A stretch of 64,000 nt of DNA from a bacterium (GTDB lineage: Bacteria > Desulfobacterota > Binatia > HRBIN30 > CADEER01): assembly GCA_019637795.1 (NCBI GenBank), contig JAHBUY010000005.1, positions 310,001 through 374,000 on the forward strand, given 5' to 3'. Position 1 is the first letter of the stretch, and every line of letters begins with the position of its first letter. A program made the translations under genes and the position numbers. Below are positions 1 to 8,510 of the stretch, piece by piece. Under the pieces are notes generated by a model, which was given only the letters and a program-made list of their open reading frames with translations, ran no database searches and was not told the origin of the DNA.

Positions 1-2064
1 GACGATGATGCGTTCCGCCTGGTCGGCGAGCTGGCGCAGCACGGCCGGATCCGGCCCGCTGAAGCGCGCCTGCACGCGGCCGCCGGCGCCGGGCCCGAGC
101 AGGAACTTCTTCGCCACCGCGTTGGCGTCGGGGTAGTTGTCGTCGAGGTACTGCTGGACCGAGACCAGCAGGCCGTCGATCTGCTTCTCGTCCTCGACCT
201 GGACGAGGAACTGCACGAAGGCGCGGTTCTCGCGCTCCGGCGTGTAGACGAGGAGGAAGCGCAGGCCGCCGCCGCCGACGAAGCTCGAGACGTGCTCGAC
301 GCCGGGCTGGGCGAGGATGAACTGCTCGACCTGCTCGGCGAAGCGTTCCGAGTCCAGGATGTGCGAGCCGGCCGGCAGGAAGGTGTCGACCAGGAACTGC
401 GGTCGCGTCGCCGGCGGGAAGAAGTTCTGCGGCACCTTGCCGAAGCCGTAGATCGCGGCGACGAAGGAGACCAGGAGCAGCGGCAGGACCAGCCAGCGGC
501 GGCGCAGCGCCGCCACCAGCAGGCGGCGATAGCCCTGGAAGAAGGCGCCCGCGTAGGGGTCGCGGCGCTCGCCGGTGAGCGGCTTGAACAGCGCGTAGCC
601 GAGCAGCGGCGTCACCGTCACGGCCGCCACCCAGCTCAGGGTGAGCGAGATGAAGATGACCCAGAACAGGGAGTTGGTGTACTCGCCGGTATTGTCCTCG
701 GACAGGCCGATGGCGGCGAAGGCGACGACAGCGATGGCGGTGGCGCCGAACAGCGGCCACTGGTTGTGGGCGACGGCGTCGCGGCAGACGGTGAGCTTGT
801 CCCTGCCGCCTTCGATGCCGACCTTGATGCTCTCGGTGACGACGATGGCGTTGTCGGTCAGCATGCACAGGGCGATGATGAAGGCGCCGAGCGAGATGCG
901 CTCGAGCAGGATGCCGCCCATCAGGTACATGATGGTGAACGTCGACAGGATGGTCAGGAACAGCACCAGGCCGACCGACAGGCCGGCGCGTATGCCCATG
1001 GCGATGAGCAGCACGACGAAGACGATCGTCACCGCCTTGACGAGGTTGAAGGCGAAGGCATTGGTCGCCACGTCGACCGCCTCGGGTTGGAAGTTGATCG
1101 CCTCGATCTCGACGCCGATCGGCTGCAGGGCGCGCAACGCGTCGAGCTTGGCGCGCACCGCCTCGCCCATGGTGACGACGTTGCCCCCACGCACCGTCGA
1201 GATGCCCAGGCCGATGGCGGGTCGGCCGTCGAAACGCAGCAGGCGGCGCGGCGGATCCTGTTCGCCGCGCTCGAGCGTCGCCACGTCGCCGAGCGTGAGC
1301 TGGGCGCCGGAGCCGCCGGCGCCGATCACCAGATTGAGCATGTCCTCCGGCGAGGTGAAGGCGCCCTGCGGATCGACCACCAGGTAGCTCTCGCCGACCC
1401 GCACCCGGCCGCCGTCGGCGGCGACGTTGCGCGCCTGCATCTGGCGGTAGATCACCTCCTCGTTGATGCCGAGCTGCGCCAGGCGCTGGCGCGACATCTC
1501 GAGGTAGATCACCTCCTGCGGCTCGGCGAAGAGATCGACCTTCTTGACGTCGCCCACCGTCTGCAGCTCGCGGCGCAAGAACTCGGCGTAGCGCCGCAGC
1601 TCCGCCTGGGTGAAGCCGTCGCCGGTGATGGCCAGGAAGATGCCGTAGACGTCGCCGAAGTCGTCGACCACCATCGAACGGCCGCGCGCCGCCGGCGGCA
1701 GCAGCGGCTGCACGTCGTTGATCTTGCGCCGCAGCTCGTCCCATACCTGCGGGATGGAGTCGGCGTGGAACTCGTCGCGGATGATGGCGCTGACCACCGA
1801 GCGGCCGCGCGTCGACTCCGACTCGACGCGCTTCAACTGCCCGAGCTGTTGCACCGCGCTCTCGATCGGGTTGGTGACCTCCTTGGCCACCTCGGCGGCG
1901 CTGGCGCCCGGATAGGGCGTGATGATCAGCGCCTCCTTGATCGTGAACTCGGGATCCTCGAGCCGGCCCATCGACAGGTAGGCGCCGATGCCGGCCAGGA
2001 CCGCGATCGCCGCCGCGGTGGCGACGATGCGACTGTTGCGAACCGAGAATTCGCCGCTGTTCAC
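1..2064 (-). CDS. RND efflux transporter permease subunit (N-terminal ~688 residues; runs off the window)
   Basis: Inner-membrane proton-driven pump of the HAE/AcrB-like RND class. Translation of the reverse strand from a GTG at 2064 stays open to base 1. It shows a first transmembrane helix near residues 12-30, a porter domain with the PYPGASAAEVAKEV stretch, and the TM4 segment reading MLTDNAIVVTES, which is the proton-relay region. The usual Asp-Asp pair is Asp-Asn here, a variant I recall from other RND pumps. A second large periplasmic loop follows. The start is set by a GTGA overlap with the stop of the upstream adaptor gene (2061-2064), so the two are translationally coupled. The substrate cannot be read from the sequence. 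About one third of the protein, the C-terminus, lies outside the window. Confidence 0.92.
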   Translation of the reverse strand, partial: MNSGEFSVRNSRIVATAAAIAVLAGIGAYLSMGRLEDPEFTIKEALIITPYPGASAAEVAKEVTNPIESAVQQLGQLKRVESESTRGRSVVSAIIRDEFHADSIPQVWDELRRKINDVQPLLPPAARGRSMVVDDFGDVYGIFLAITGDGFTQAELRRYAEFLRRELQTVGDVKKVDLFAEPQEVIYLEMSRQRLAQLGINEEVIYRQMQARNVAADGGRVRVGESYLVVDPQGAFTSPEDMLNLVIGAGGSGAQLTLGDVATLERGEQDPPRRLLRFDGRPAIGLGISTVRGGNVVTMGEAVRAKLDALRALQPIGVEIEAINFQPEAVDVATNAFAFNLVKAVTIVFVVLLIAMGIRAGLSVGLVLFLTILSTFTIMYLMGGILLERISLGAFIIALCMLTDNAIVVTESIKVGIEGGRDKLTVCRDAVAHNQWPLFGATAIAVVAFAAIGLSEDNTGEYTNSLFWVIFISLTLSWVAAVTVTPLLGYALFKPLTGERRDPYAGAFFQGYRRLLVAALRRRWLVLPLLLVSFVAAIYGFGKVPQNFFPPATRPQFLVDTFLPAGSHILDSERFAEQVEQFILAQPGVEHVSSFVGGGGLRFLLVYTPERENRAFVQFLVQVEDEKQIDGLLVSVQQYLDDNYPDANAVAKKFLLGPGAGGRVQARFSGPDPAVLRQLADQAERIIV

Positions 2065-3335
2065 GACGCCCGCGCTCCGAGCTCGTCACCGAGGTCGCGG
2101 ACGGTCATGCCGTCGCGCAGGAAGCGCACGCCGGCGATGGCGATGCGGTCGCCCGGCTCCAGCCCTTCCACCACCTCGATCTGCGAGCCGGTGACGGCGC
2201 CGAGCCGGACCGGCCGGCGCTGGACGACGTTCTCGGCGCCGATCACCCAGGCCACCGCCTCGCCCTCCGGATCCTTGTAGATGGCGGACAGCGGCACCAG
2301 GATGGCGTCGCCGAGGATGCTGGCGCGGCGGTAGGTCAGGTGGACCGCCGCCGTCATGCCGGGCAGCACCGTGATGCCCGGCGGCACCTTCATGGCGACC
2401 CGCATGCGGTAGGTCTGCGTCGTCGGGTCGGCCTCCTGGGCGACCTCGCGGATGTGGACGGGGAACTGCACGCCGGGCGCGCCAGTGAGCTCGGCGGTCA
2501 TCTGCAGGATGTCGGCCGATCGGATGTCGACCACCATCAGGGTCTCCGGCACGTCGACGGCGATGTCGATCTCGTCGACGTCCTGGAAGCGGACGATCGG
2601 CTGCTTGGCGCGCACGTTCTGGTTCGGCTCGACGAAGCGCTGGGCGATGACGCCGTCGTAGGGCGCCAGCAGGGTGCTGTCCTGCAGTTGGATGTTGGCG
2701 TCGACCACCTGCGCCTCCAGCCCGCGTACCTGCGCCTCGCTGGCGGCGATGTCCTCGGCGCGCCCGGTGGCGCTCTGCTCGAGCAACTGGCGGGCGGCGG
2801 CGTGCTCCTCCTGGGCCACCAGATAGGCGGTGCGGACAGTATCGAACTCCTGGCGCGAGATGGCGCCCGAGCTGAGCAACTGCTGGAAGCGGCTGAACTC
2901 GGTGCGGGCGTTGGTCAGCCGCGCCGCGGCGGCGCGCACCTGCGCCTCGAGGCGACGCCGCTCCTCGGGCCGCTCGCCGGCGACCAGCCGATCGAGCGCC
3001 GCTCGCGCCTGGTCGAGCTGGCTCTGTCGCGCCGTGAGCTGCGTCTGGAACTCGTCCTGGCGGAGCTGCGCGATCAGCTCCCCCTGCTTGACCGCCTGCC
3101 CCTCGCGCACCGGGAGCTGGGCGATGATCCCGGGCACCTGGAAGGCGAGCTCGACGCGCCGCGATGCCTCGACCGTGCCCGGCAGCAGCCGCTCACGGGC
3201 TGCGCCGCCGGCGGTGACGAGGCTGGTCTTGACCGGCCGCACGGGCTCGGCGACCGGCTTCGCCGGCTGTGTGCAACCAGCCGTCAGCGCCAGGATCCAG
3301 GTGACGGCCGCCGCGCGGGATGTCCATCTGCTCAT
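2061..3335 (-). CDS. RND efflux periplasmic adaptor lipoprotein (HlyD/MFP family)
   Basis: Membrane-fusion protein linking the permease encoded immediately downstream to an outer-membrane channel. The 424 residues begin with a lipoprotein signal ending LTAGC, so Cys21 is probably lipidated. A lipoyl/barrel-sandwich half-motif follows (VEASRRVELAFQVPGII, then PVREGQAVKQGELIAQL). Next comes a long alpha-hairpin coiled coil rich in Gln, Arg and Ala (about residues 100-205), the second half-motif (LLAPYDGVIAQRFVEPN), a beta-barrel, and a membrane-proximal domain ending near residue 415. Start ATG at 3335 is preceded by a GGAAGGGTGG ribosome site. Its stop overlaps the permease GTG. No outer-membrane factor gene lies next to it in the window. 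Confidence 0.93.
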   Translation of the reverse strand: MSRWTSRAAAVTWILALTAGCTQPAKPVAEPVRPVKTSLVTAGGAARERLLPGTVEASRRVELAFQVPGIIAQLPVREGQAVKQGELIAQLRQDEFQTQLTARQSQLDQARAALDRLVAGERPEERRRLEAQVRAAAARLTNARTEFSRFQQLLSSGAISRQEFDTVRTAYLVAQEEHAAARQLLEQSATGRAEDIAASEAQVRGLEAQVVDANIQLQDSTLLAPYDGVIAQRFVEPNQNVRAKQPIVRFQDVDEIDIAVDVPETLMVVDIRSADILQMTAELTGAPGVQFPVHIREVAQEADPTTQTYRMRVAMKVPPGITVLPGMTAAVHLTYRRASILGDAILVPLSAIYKDPEGEAVAWVIGAENVVQRRPVRLGAVTGSQIEVVEGLEPGDRIAIAGVRFLRDGMTVRDLGDELGARAS

Positions 3336-3756
3336 CGTCCACCCTTCCGCGCTGGTGCCTTACTGAACGGGTAGTTGGAGGGCAAGCCACGGCGGGCGAC
3401 GGCGTGCCGGCCGGCGGCATCGCCGCGCTCCCGACAAGGAGGAATTCCGGACGCGGCGCGCGGCCGCATCTCGGCGATGGGCGGAGTCGGCCCGGACGGC
3501 CCGCATGGCCCCCCTTGCGGTGCCGGCGCTGACGGACGATGGTGCGGCGAGTCGTGAGAAAGGTGGAGCAGGAGGCAAGCCGCTGTCGCTCTGCCGGACA
3601 GCCGCACGGATCCTCCTCTGATGCTCCCGCCCGCTGCGGCCGCCGCCTTCCCCGTCGTTCCGTGCTCTCGCGCCTGGCAGGCGGCGTCGGCTGGATGATG
3701 AGATCCGCGAGTCCTCGCCGTGCGCTGGCGAGCACCGCCGGACGCCTGGACGGCTG
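3336..3756. other. 421-bp divergent intergenic region
   Basis: Separates the minus-strand efflux operon from the plus-strand acyltransferase gene, so promoters for both should lie here. Short open frames exist on both strands but look like high-GC noise: they are Arg/Pro/Ala-rich, have no recognisable domain and overlap each other. I see no convincing promoter hexamers, inverted repeat or RNA gene. Confidence 0.4.
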
Positions 3757-4434
3757 ATGGCGCTGCTCCGGAAACGGACGTCGCTGCCCACGCGCCTGCT
3801 GGTGTGGAGCATCCCCAAGCTCTTCTTCGGATGCTCCCACCTGCTCTTCCGCTCGTGCCGCATCACCTATCTCGGCAAGGAGCACGAGGACGAATTCCTC
3901 CGCCGGGGCGAACCGATCTGCTTCGCCGGCCTGCATCAGGGGATGCTCTACCTGCCGTTCCACTTCCGCGACCGCGACGGCGTGGTGATGGTCAGCGCCA
4001 GCCGCGACGGCGACCTGATCTCGCGCACCATGGGCATGTTCGGCCTGCGCAGTGCCCGCGGATCGACCCGGCACGGCGGCGCCGAGGCGCTGCAGGCGAT
4101 GATCCGCGAGGTGAACGACGCGCGCTGCAGCGCCGGGGTGATCGTCGACGGTCCGCGCGGTCCGGCGGGGATCGCCAAGCGCGGGGCCATTCTGCTGGCC
4201 CGCGCCACCGGCCTGCCGATCGTGCCCGGCACCTGGTGGGCGACGCCGCACCTCGAGTTCGGCTCCTGGGATCGCACCATCGTGCCGTTGCCCTTCGCGC
4301 GCATGGTGTTCGCCTTCGAGCCGGCGCTCCACGTCGCGCCCGACGCCGACGACGCCGAGGTCGAGGCGCTGCGCATCGAGCTCACCGCCCGCCTCGAACG
4401 GGCCCGCGCCACCGCCCTCGCCGCCTGCGCCTGA
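3757..4434 (+). CDS. Lysophospholipid acyltransferase-like protein (DUF374 family)
   Basis: Probable membrane-associated acyltransferase of the LPLAT superfamily. In the 225 residues I see the family blocks in order: an N-terminal hydrophobic amphipathic segment, CFAGLHQGMLYLPF (the HxxxL/M version of the acyltransferase HX4D region), MVSASRDGDLISRTM, RGSTRHGGAEALQAMI, and VIVDGPRGPAGIAKRGAILLA, which is the DGPRGP signature typical of DUF374. The family is thought to acylate lipid A or other lipids, but the substrate here is unknown. The gene stands alone. Downstream it converges on the MOT1-type transporter across 148 bp. Confidence 0.82.
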   Translation: MALLRKRTSLPTRLLVWSIPKLFFGCSHLLFRSCRITYLGKEHEDEFLRRGEPICFAGLHQGMLYLPFHFRDRDGVVMVSASRDGDLISRTMGMFGLRSARGSTRHGGAEALQAMIREVNDARCSAGVIVDGPRGPAGIAKRGAILLARATGLPIVPGTWWATPHLEFGSWDRTIVPLPFARMVFAFEPALHVAPDADDAEVEALRIELTARLERARATALAACA

Positions 4435-4582
4435 TCGACCCGCCGCCGCGGCCCGCCCTCCGTGGGCGCGTCGCAGCGCTCATCCGCTTGTCGGTCGCCC
4501 CGCTGCGGATGCCGCCAGCGCCGGCGCGCGGCGGATTGCCCGACATCCGGGACGGTGCGGTGGGCCGGGAGACGGCGGCGAC

Positions 4583-5749
4583 TCAGCCGTTCGCCAGCGC
4601 GGGAGGTGTCACCCAGCCGCGGCGCACCGCCCAGGCGATGAGCGTCCCCCCGATCAACCCGACCACGTATCCATACGGCAGGCCGACGACGGCCGCCGCC
4701 ACGACCAACGCGATCCACAGCGCGCCGCGGTCGGCGGCCACGTCGCGCACCAGGGTCATCAGCGTGACCCCCTCGAACAACAGCACCACGCCGAGAATCG
4801 GCATCGGGAACACGTGCACGACGTCCGCAAACCCGGGGGCGAAGATCAGCCCCAACAACAGGTACATCGTTCCGTAGAGGACCGGCGCGCCGCCGGTGCG
4901 CGCGCCGAACCCATAGAAGCCGACCAGCCCGCCGCAGCCGTGGCACACCGGGACGCCGCCGAACCACGGCGCGATCAGATTCATGACGCCGTAGGTGATG
5001 CCGATCTTGCGCACCGGAACGGCGCGATCGGGAAAGAGGTCTCTCGTCGTCTGGCTGGTCGCGATCACCGAGTTCCCGAGCGACAGCGGAATCTGCGGCA
5101 GGGCGAGCAGCAGGGCGCCGCGCAGGAGGTCGTCGGCGCTCGGCATCTGGACGATGGGCAGTCGCAGTCCGATGGCTCCCGCGAGCGCATGTCCCTCGAG
5201 CCGAAACACGCCCGCGTAGAGCACGCCCAGTCCCATCACGATCAGTGGCGCGGGCACCCGGCGTTGGCCGCGCAGCGCCAGCAGCAGCGCCACGGATGCC
5301 GCCGCGAGAACGTAGCCGCCCACGCCGTCGGCGCTGGCGTACTCCTTCAACGCCAGCGTCGCCAACGTGAGACCGAGTCCGAGTTGGATGCCGCGCACGA
5401 CCTCCCTGGGGACGACACGCGTCAACCAGTCGAGGAGGCCGGTCACCGCCAGCACGAGCATCGCGCCCCCGACGACCAGCCCGCCGCCCGCGAGGATTCC
5501 CGGCGACAGGCGCTGCGCCAACATGATCGCCGCCATCGCCTTCAGCGGCTGCACCGGCATCGGGATGCCGTAGACGAGCCCGGTGGCGATCTGCAGGGCA
5601 CCGAAGAGGATGCAGACGCTGGCCGGGTCGAGACCGCAGGTGGCGATGAGCGCGATCAGCAGCGGCAGATCGGTGCCGATGTCACCGAACGCCCCGGCCA
5701 GCTCGTGGCGGTCGAAACGCAGGCGGGGCGCCGGGCGGGTCGGAGCCAT
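4583..5749 (-). CDS. Putative sulfate/molybdate transporter (MFS_MOT1 family)
   Basis: Integral membrane protein of about 388 residues with 10-12 predicted helices. It contains two repeats of the MOT1 signature. The first is near the N-terminus (LAGAFGDIGTDLPLL, then GIPMPVQPLKAMAAIML). The second lies in the C-terminal half (PLSLGNSVIATSQTTRDLFP, then GGVPVCHGCGGLVGFYGFG). MOT1-like proteins import molybdate or sulfate. The nearest molybdoenzyme-related gene is fdhD, 33 kb away. I chose ATG 5749 because conserved sequence starts within 10 residues of it. An in-frame ATG at 5758 and a long upstream extension have no family support. It is divergent from the ynfA-like gene. Confidence 0.85.
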   Translation of the reverse strand: MAPTRPAPRLRFDRHELAGAFGDIGTDLPLLIALIATCGLDPASVCILFGALQIATGLVYGIPMPVQPLKAMAAIMLAQRLSPGILAGGGLVVGGAMLVLAVTGLLDWLTRVVPREVVRGIQLGLGLTLATLALKEYASADGVGGYVLAAASVALLLALRGQRRVPAPLIVMGLGVLYAGVFRLEGHALAGAIGLRLPIVQMPSADDLLRGALLLALPQIPLSLGNSVIATSQTTRDLFPDRAVPVRKIGITYGVMNLIAPWFGGVPVCHGCGGLVGFYGFGARTGGAPVLYGTMYLLLGLIFAPGFADVVHVFPMPILGVVLLFEGVTLMTLVRDVAADRGALWIALVVAAAVVGLPYGYVVGLIGGTLIAWAVRRGWVTPPALANG

Positions 5750-5923
5750 CACGGGCATCCTGTGCCACAGGGTCGCCCGCCAGAACAACGCCGAGGCGCG
5801 CCGCCGGTCCCGTGGCGCGCCCGCCCCCAATCCGTCGCGCGATCCGACGGGTTGACCGGCACCTCGGCCAGGATCGATCGCGAACGGATGCAACGCCCCA
5901 CGTGCTCCGGTAAGGACGCCGGC

Positions 5924-6253
5924 ATGGTCGAGATCGGGAAAACGACGGCCCTTTTCTTCCTCACCGCGGTGGCGGAGATCCTCGGATGCTACCTGCCGTT
6001 TCTGTGGCGTCGGCATGGCGCCCCGGCCTGGGTGCTGCTGCCGGCCGCCGGCTGCCTGGCACTGTTCACGTGGCTGTTGACGCTGCACCCGGCGGCGGCC
6101 GGTCGCACGTACGCCGCCTACGGGGGCGTCTACGTGGCGACCGCCGTCCTGTGGTTGGGCGTCATCGAGAGGCAGCGGCCGGACCAGTGGGACCTGGTCG
6201 GCAGCGGCGTCTGCCTGCTCGGTATGGGGATCATCTTCTTCGCCCCGCGCTGA
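5924..6253 (+). CDS. YnfA family small membrane protein (UPF0060)
   Basis: The 109-residue protein has four hydrophobic helices and the YnfA hallmarks AVAEILGCYLPFLW near the N-terminus, GRTYAAYGGVYVATAVLW in the middle, and DLVGSGVCLLGMGIIFFAPR at the C-terminus. Length matches the family (about 108). YnfA proteins resemble half-size small multidrug-resistance transporters, but their physiological role is unsettled. ATG 5924 gives the canonical length. An upstream in-frame ATG at 5888 would add 12 residues without support. The gene converges on the TauE/SafE gene across 21 bp. Confidence 0.9.
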   Translation: MVEIGKTTALFFLTAVAEILGCYLPFLWRRHGAPAWVLLPAAGCLALFTWLLTLHPAAAGRTYAAYGGVYVATAVLWLGVIERQRPDQWDLVGSGVCLLGMGIIFFAPR

Positions 6254-6274
6254 GCGACTCCGGGGGCGCCCTCC

Positions 6275-7012
6275 TCACGGCACGAGGATCAGCTTGCCGC
6301 CGGCGATCAGCAGGACGACGGCGAGCACGCGCTCGATCACGGCGTGCGCCAGGTGTCGGCTGCCGAGCCATGCCCCCACGCTCCCGCCGACCATCGCCGC
6401 ACCCGCCAGCGGGACGACGGACATGGGCAACGCGCGGGCGCTGCTCACGTTCCCGACCAGCGCCGCCAGCGAATTGACCAGGACGAAGAAGGCCGAGGCC
6501 GCGGCGGCCTGGCGGGGGGTCGCCCAACGCATGCCGAGCAGCAGCGGCGTGAAGAAAATCCCTCCGCCGGTCCCGGTCACTCCGGCGATCAGCCCGAGCA
6601 GCGCGCCGACGCCGATCGCCACCGCGCGCGTGGGCGGCCGCGCGGCGGTCGCGCTGGACGGCCGCAGCACGAAGGACAGCGCCGACACGAGCAGCAGACA
6701 GCCGACCAGCACGTTGAACACACGGCTCGGCAGGCTGACGGCGCCGCCGAGGATCGCCAGCGGGACCGAGAGCGCGGCGAACGGCCAGAACAGGCGCCAC
6801 GCGAAGTGGCCGGCGCGATGGAACTGCACGGCGGCGATCAGCGCCACGACGGTGTTGAGGGCGAGCGCCGCCGGCTTGATGAACGAGGGCGCGAGTCCCA
6901 CGAGCGACATCACCGCGATGTACCCCGACGCTCCCGCCTGGCCGACCGACGAGTACAGGACGGCGATCAGGAGGACGCCGAGGATCAACACCGCGAGGTG
7001 CTCCGGAAGCAT
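6275..7012 (-). CDS. Sulfite exporter TauE/SafE family membrane protein
   Basis: Predicted anion-permeating inner-membrane protein of 245 residues with about eight helices. The TauE/SafE pattern is visible in LYSSVGQAGASGYIAVM (first conserved loop) and in the repeated block LIAGVTGTGGGIFFTPLLL in the second half. PTRAVAIGVGALLG precedes it. Members move sulfite, sulfoacetate or other organosulfur anions. Nothing here fixes the substrate, although the nearby MOT1-type carrier also handles oxyanions. ATG 7012 opens the first helix. A longer frame to 7102 would add an Arg-rich stretch with no family counterpart. Confidence 0.86.
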   Translation of the reverse strand: MLPEHLAVLILGVLLIAVLYSSVGQAGASGYIAVMSLVGLAPSFIKPAALALNTVVALIAAVQFHRAGHFAWRLFWPFAALSVPLAILGGAVSLPSRVFNVLVGCLLLVSALSFVLRPSSATAARPPTRAVAIGVGALLGLIAGVTGTGGGIFFTPLLLGMRWATPRQAAAASAFFVLVNSLAALVGNVSSARALPMSVVPLAGAAMVGGSVGAWLGSRHLAHAVIERVLAVVLLIAGGKLILVP

Positions 7013-7128
7013 TCCGTCGTGCCTACCCGCCCCCGAGCGCGCGGCGCAATCTCGACCTCCCCGAAGCGCCGCGAACCGACGGCGGGCCGACCCAACCCGC
7101 ACCCAGCCTCGCGCGCCGCCGACCCACG

Positions 7129-7380
7129 GGCCGAAATCGAAGGACTGAGTCGATCGCGCGCAACGACCCTCGAGCCGCCGTCCGACGCCTGGGTCAGCGA
7201 GGGGCTGGCGACCCTAAGGATCGTGCTGGAAGGGAAGACGGAGTGGGCGACCCGCCGTCGCGCCGGATCGCAACGCCCGATCGTCCCGGAGCCGGTCCAG
7301 CCGGGCGTCGGGCGCCCCGATCACCGAGCCCGCTCCAGCCCGGACGCCCTGGCACTCCTGCACTCCTCGAACCGGATCCC
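7129..7380 (+). repeat. Imperfect long repeat, copy A (intact)
   Basis: About 250 bp that recurs at 9333-9398 joined to 10838-11010, where the second copy is cut by an IS. Shared blocks include gaaatcga-ggactgagtc, gatcgcgc, cgagccgccgtccgacgcct, cgtcgcgccggatc, cccgatcgtcccggagc and gggcgccccgatcaccgagc. Copy A carries about 20 extra bases (near 7205-7228) relative to copy B. No gene is recognised inside it. Confidence 0.75.
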
Positions 7381-7384
7381 GGTG

Positions 7385-7525
7385 AGGGCAGTTCCGCAAT
7401 CGCCGCGGAAATTCTTGCCCGCCGGGTTGTCCGCGCCGCACTGCGGACATCGATTTCCGAGTGCAGCGCCGCATTCGCCGCAGAAGTTCTGCCCGGCGGG
7501 GCTGTCGCTGCTCCAGATGGTGCAA
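7385..7525 (-). pseudogene. Decayed double zinc-ribbon fragment
   Basis: Reading the reverse strand gives SPAGQNFCGECGAALG followed by RCPQCGADNPAGKNFRGD and CGTAL. This is the tandem zinc-ribbon pattern (CPxCGxxNPxGxKFCxxCGxxL) often found at the N-terminus of nucleotide cyclase and AAA-type regulators. Both ribbons are damaged. The first lacks its leading CxxC (a Trp stands where a Cys should be), and in the second the FC of KFC is FR. No start codon or downstream catalytic domain follows; the reading frame runs into repeat copy A. This is a relic, not a working gene. Confidence 0.55.
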
Positions 7526-7540
7526 GTCGGCAGCGGGAAC

Positions 7541-7951
7541 CTAGGCCGACGGCAAGACCTTCACAGTGAACGACACATGCCGCCGCAGCGCGGTGAAGTG
7601 CGCATCGCCGGTCACGAACAGGCTCGCAGTGTGGCGGGCCGTCAGTGCGAGCAGCAGGTCATTCTGCAGCCGCGCCAGTCCGATCGCCTCGTGATCAGGG
7701 AACACGCGCGGCAGCAGCCGACCGGTCTCGAGCCAGCAGGCGCGCCATGACGGTGGCTCCACGGGAACCAATGCGCGCACCAACCGCATCACGCTGCGCG
7801 TGCCCCGACCCGACACACCTCGCAGGAGCTCGCTCGCGACCACGGGCGACAGCCGCACCGGCGGGTTGCCGGCGGCTTCGAGGACCTGAGCGAGCGGGCG
7901 TGTCCCTCGGAGAATGTCGACGTGGATACTGGTGTCAAAGAAGGCGAGCAT
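7541..7951 (-). CDS. VapC-type PIN-domain toxin (TA module 1)
   Basis: Putative Mg-dependent ribonuclease toxin of 136 residues. PIN landmarks are FFDTSIHVDILRG at the N-terminus (first acidic residue Asp6), SPVVASELLRG (Glu near residue 41), and a C-terminal acidic cluster in LQNDLLLALTARHTASLFVTGDAHF. Its start lies 17 bp inside the antitoxin gene, the usual coupling in vapBC operons. VapC toxins cleave tRNA or rRNA; the target is not predictable here. Confidence 0.88.
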   Translation of the reverse strand: MLAFFDTSIHVDILRGTRPLAQVLEAAGNPPVRLSPVVASELLRGVSGRGTRSVMRLVRALVPVEPPSWRACWLETGRLLPRVFPDHEAIGLARLQNDLLLALTARHTASLFVTGDAHFTALRRHVSFTVKVLPSA

Positions 7952-8132
7952 CGATGTCGGCGGCGCGCACGGTTCGTGCCGTATCGCGCAGCACTGCGTG
8001 CGAGTGGAGTCGTTCCTCCTCCTCTGCCAACAGGGTGTTGATGAGCTCCGACTGCGTCGCGGCCTTGCGGGCGCGCATCAGTTTGCGCAGCCGCGCCGCG
8101 GGGATGCGGACGGTGATTGCGCGACTGGCCAT
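7935..8132 (-). CDS. VapB-type ribbon-helix-helix antitoxin (TA module 1)
   Basis: The 65-residue protein starts with a short beta strand plus helices typical of ribbon-helix-helix DNA binders (RAITVRIPAARLRKLMRARKAATQSELINTLLAEEEERL). A C-terminal tail (about residues 48-65) would wrap the toxin. ATG 8132 is preceded by GGAGAC. It overlaps the toxin gene by 17 bp and sits just downstream of a promoter with an inverted repeat, so autorepression is expected. Confidence 0.85.
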   Translation of the reverse strand: MASRAITVRIPAARLRKLMRARKAATQSELINTLLAEEEERLHSHAVLRDTARTVRAADIDARLL

Positions 8133-8148
8133 GGACCGTCTCCTTTCG

Positions 8149-8197
8149 TATGACAGGTTGAGTCAAATGTCATACACACCTGCGGCTCCCGCGGCAA
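8149..8197 (-). promoter_or_regulatory. Promoter and operator of TA module 1
   Basis: On the minus strand a -35-like TTGCCG (8192-8197) and a -10-like TATGAC (8169-8174) are 17 bp apart. The -10 overlaps one arm of a perfect 7-bp inverted repeat, TATGACA (8168-8174) and TGTCATA (8149-8155), with a 12-bp spacer. The second arm ends 17 bp before the antitoxin ATG. This layout fits repression by the antitoxin. Confidence 0.6.
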
Positions 8198-8454
8198 GCA
8201 GCACGGCACCGTCTTTGAGAATCGGCCCTGGGCTTTGACCCGTTTCGGCGCCCAAACGCGACTCGGGACAGCGATCGGGACGCTCACAATGAGCGGTAGG
8301 TTGCGCGACGTCGGGTAGTGTCATCTCTCGACGCCGATCCCAGGGAGGACTCGGCCGATTCACAGGGGCTCTGCTTGTCAGGTGCGAGAGGAGGGCAGCC
8401 GCCCCATCCCATCCATGGGCGCCAGCGACATCTCCCGGGGGCATGGGGGCATGG

Positions 8455-8508
8455 GCCGTATTGGCATACGGCAGAGGCGCTGGTATCCATCGCCTGGTAT
8501 CCATCGCC
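8455..8508 (+). promoter_or_regulatory. Operator-like palindrome plus tandem 14-mers upstream of TA module 2
   Basis: GCCGTATTGGCATACGGC (8455-8472) has perfect 7-bp arms around a 4-bp centre. It is followed by two back-to-back copies of tggtatccatcgcc (8481-8494 and 8495-8508), which end two bases before the antitoxin ATG. No Shine-Dalgarno sequence is visible in this stretch, so translation may be leaderless or weakly initiated. Confidence 0.5.
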
Positions 8509-8510
8509 GC

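Noticed and set aside
292..2280. 662-residue plus-strand frame over the RND permease
   Set aside because: It is Asp/Glu/Arg/Gln-rich with no domain, and lies antisense to a clear RND permease. It is a mirror of high-GC codon use, not a gene.
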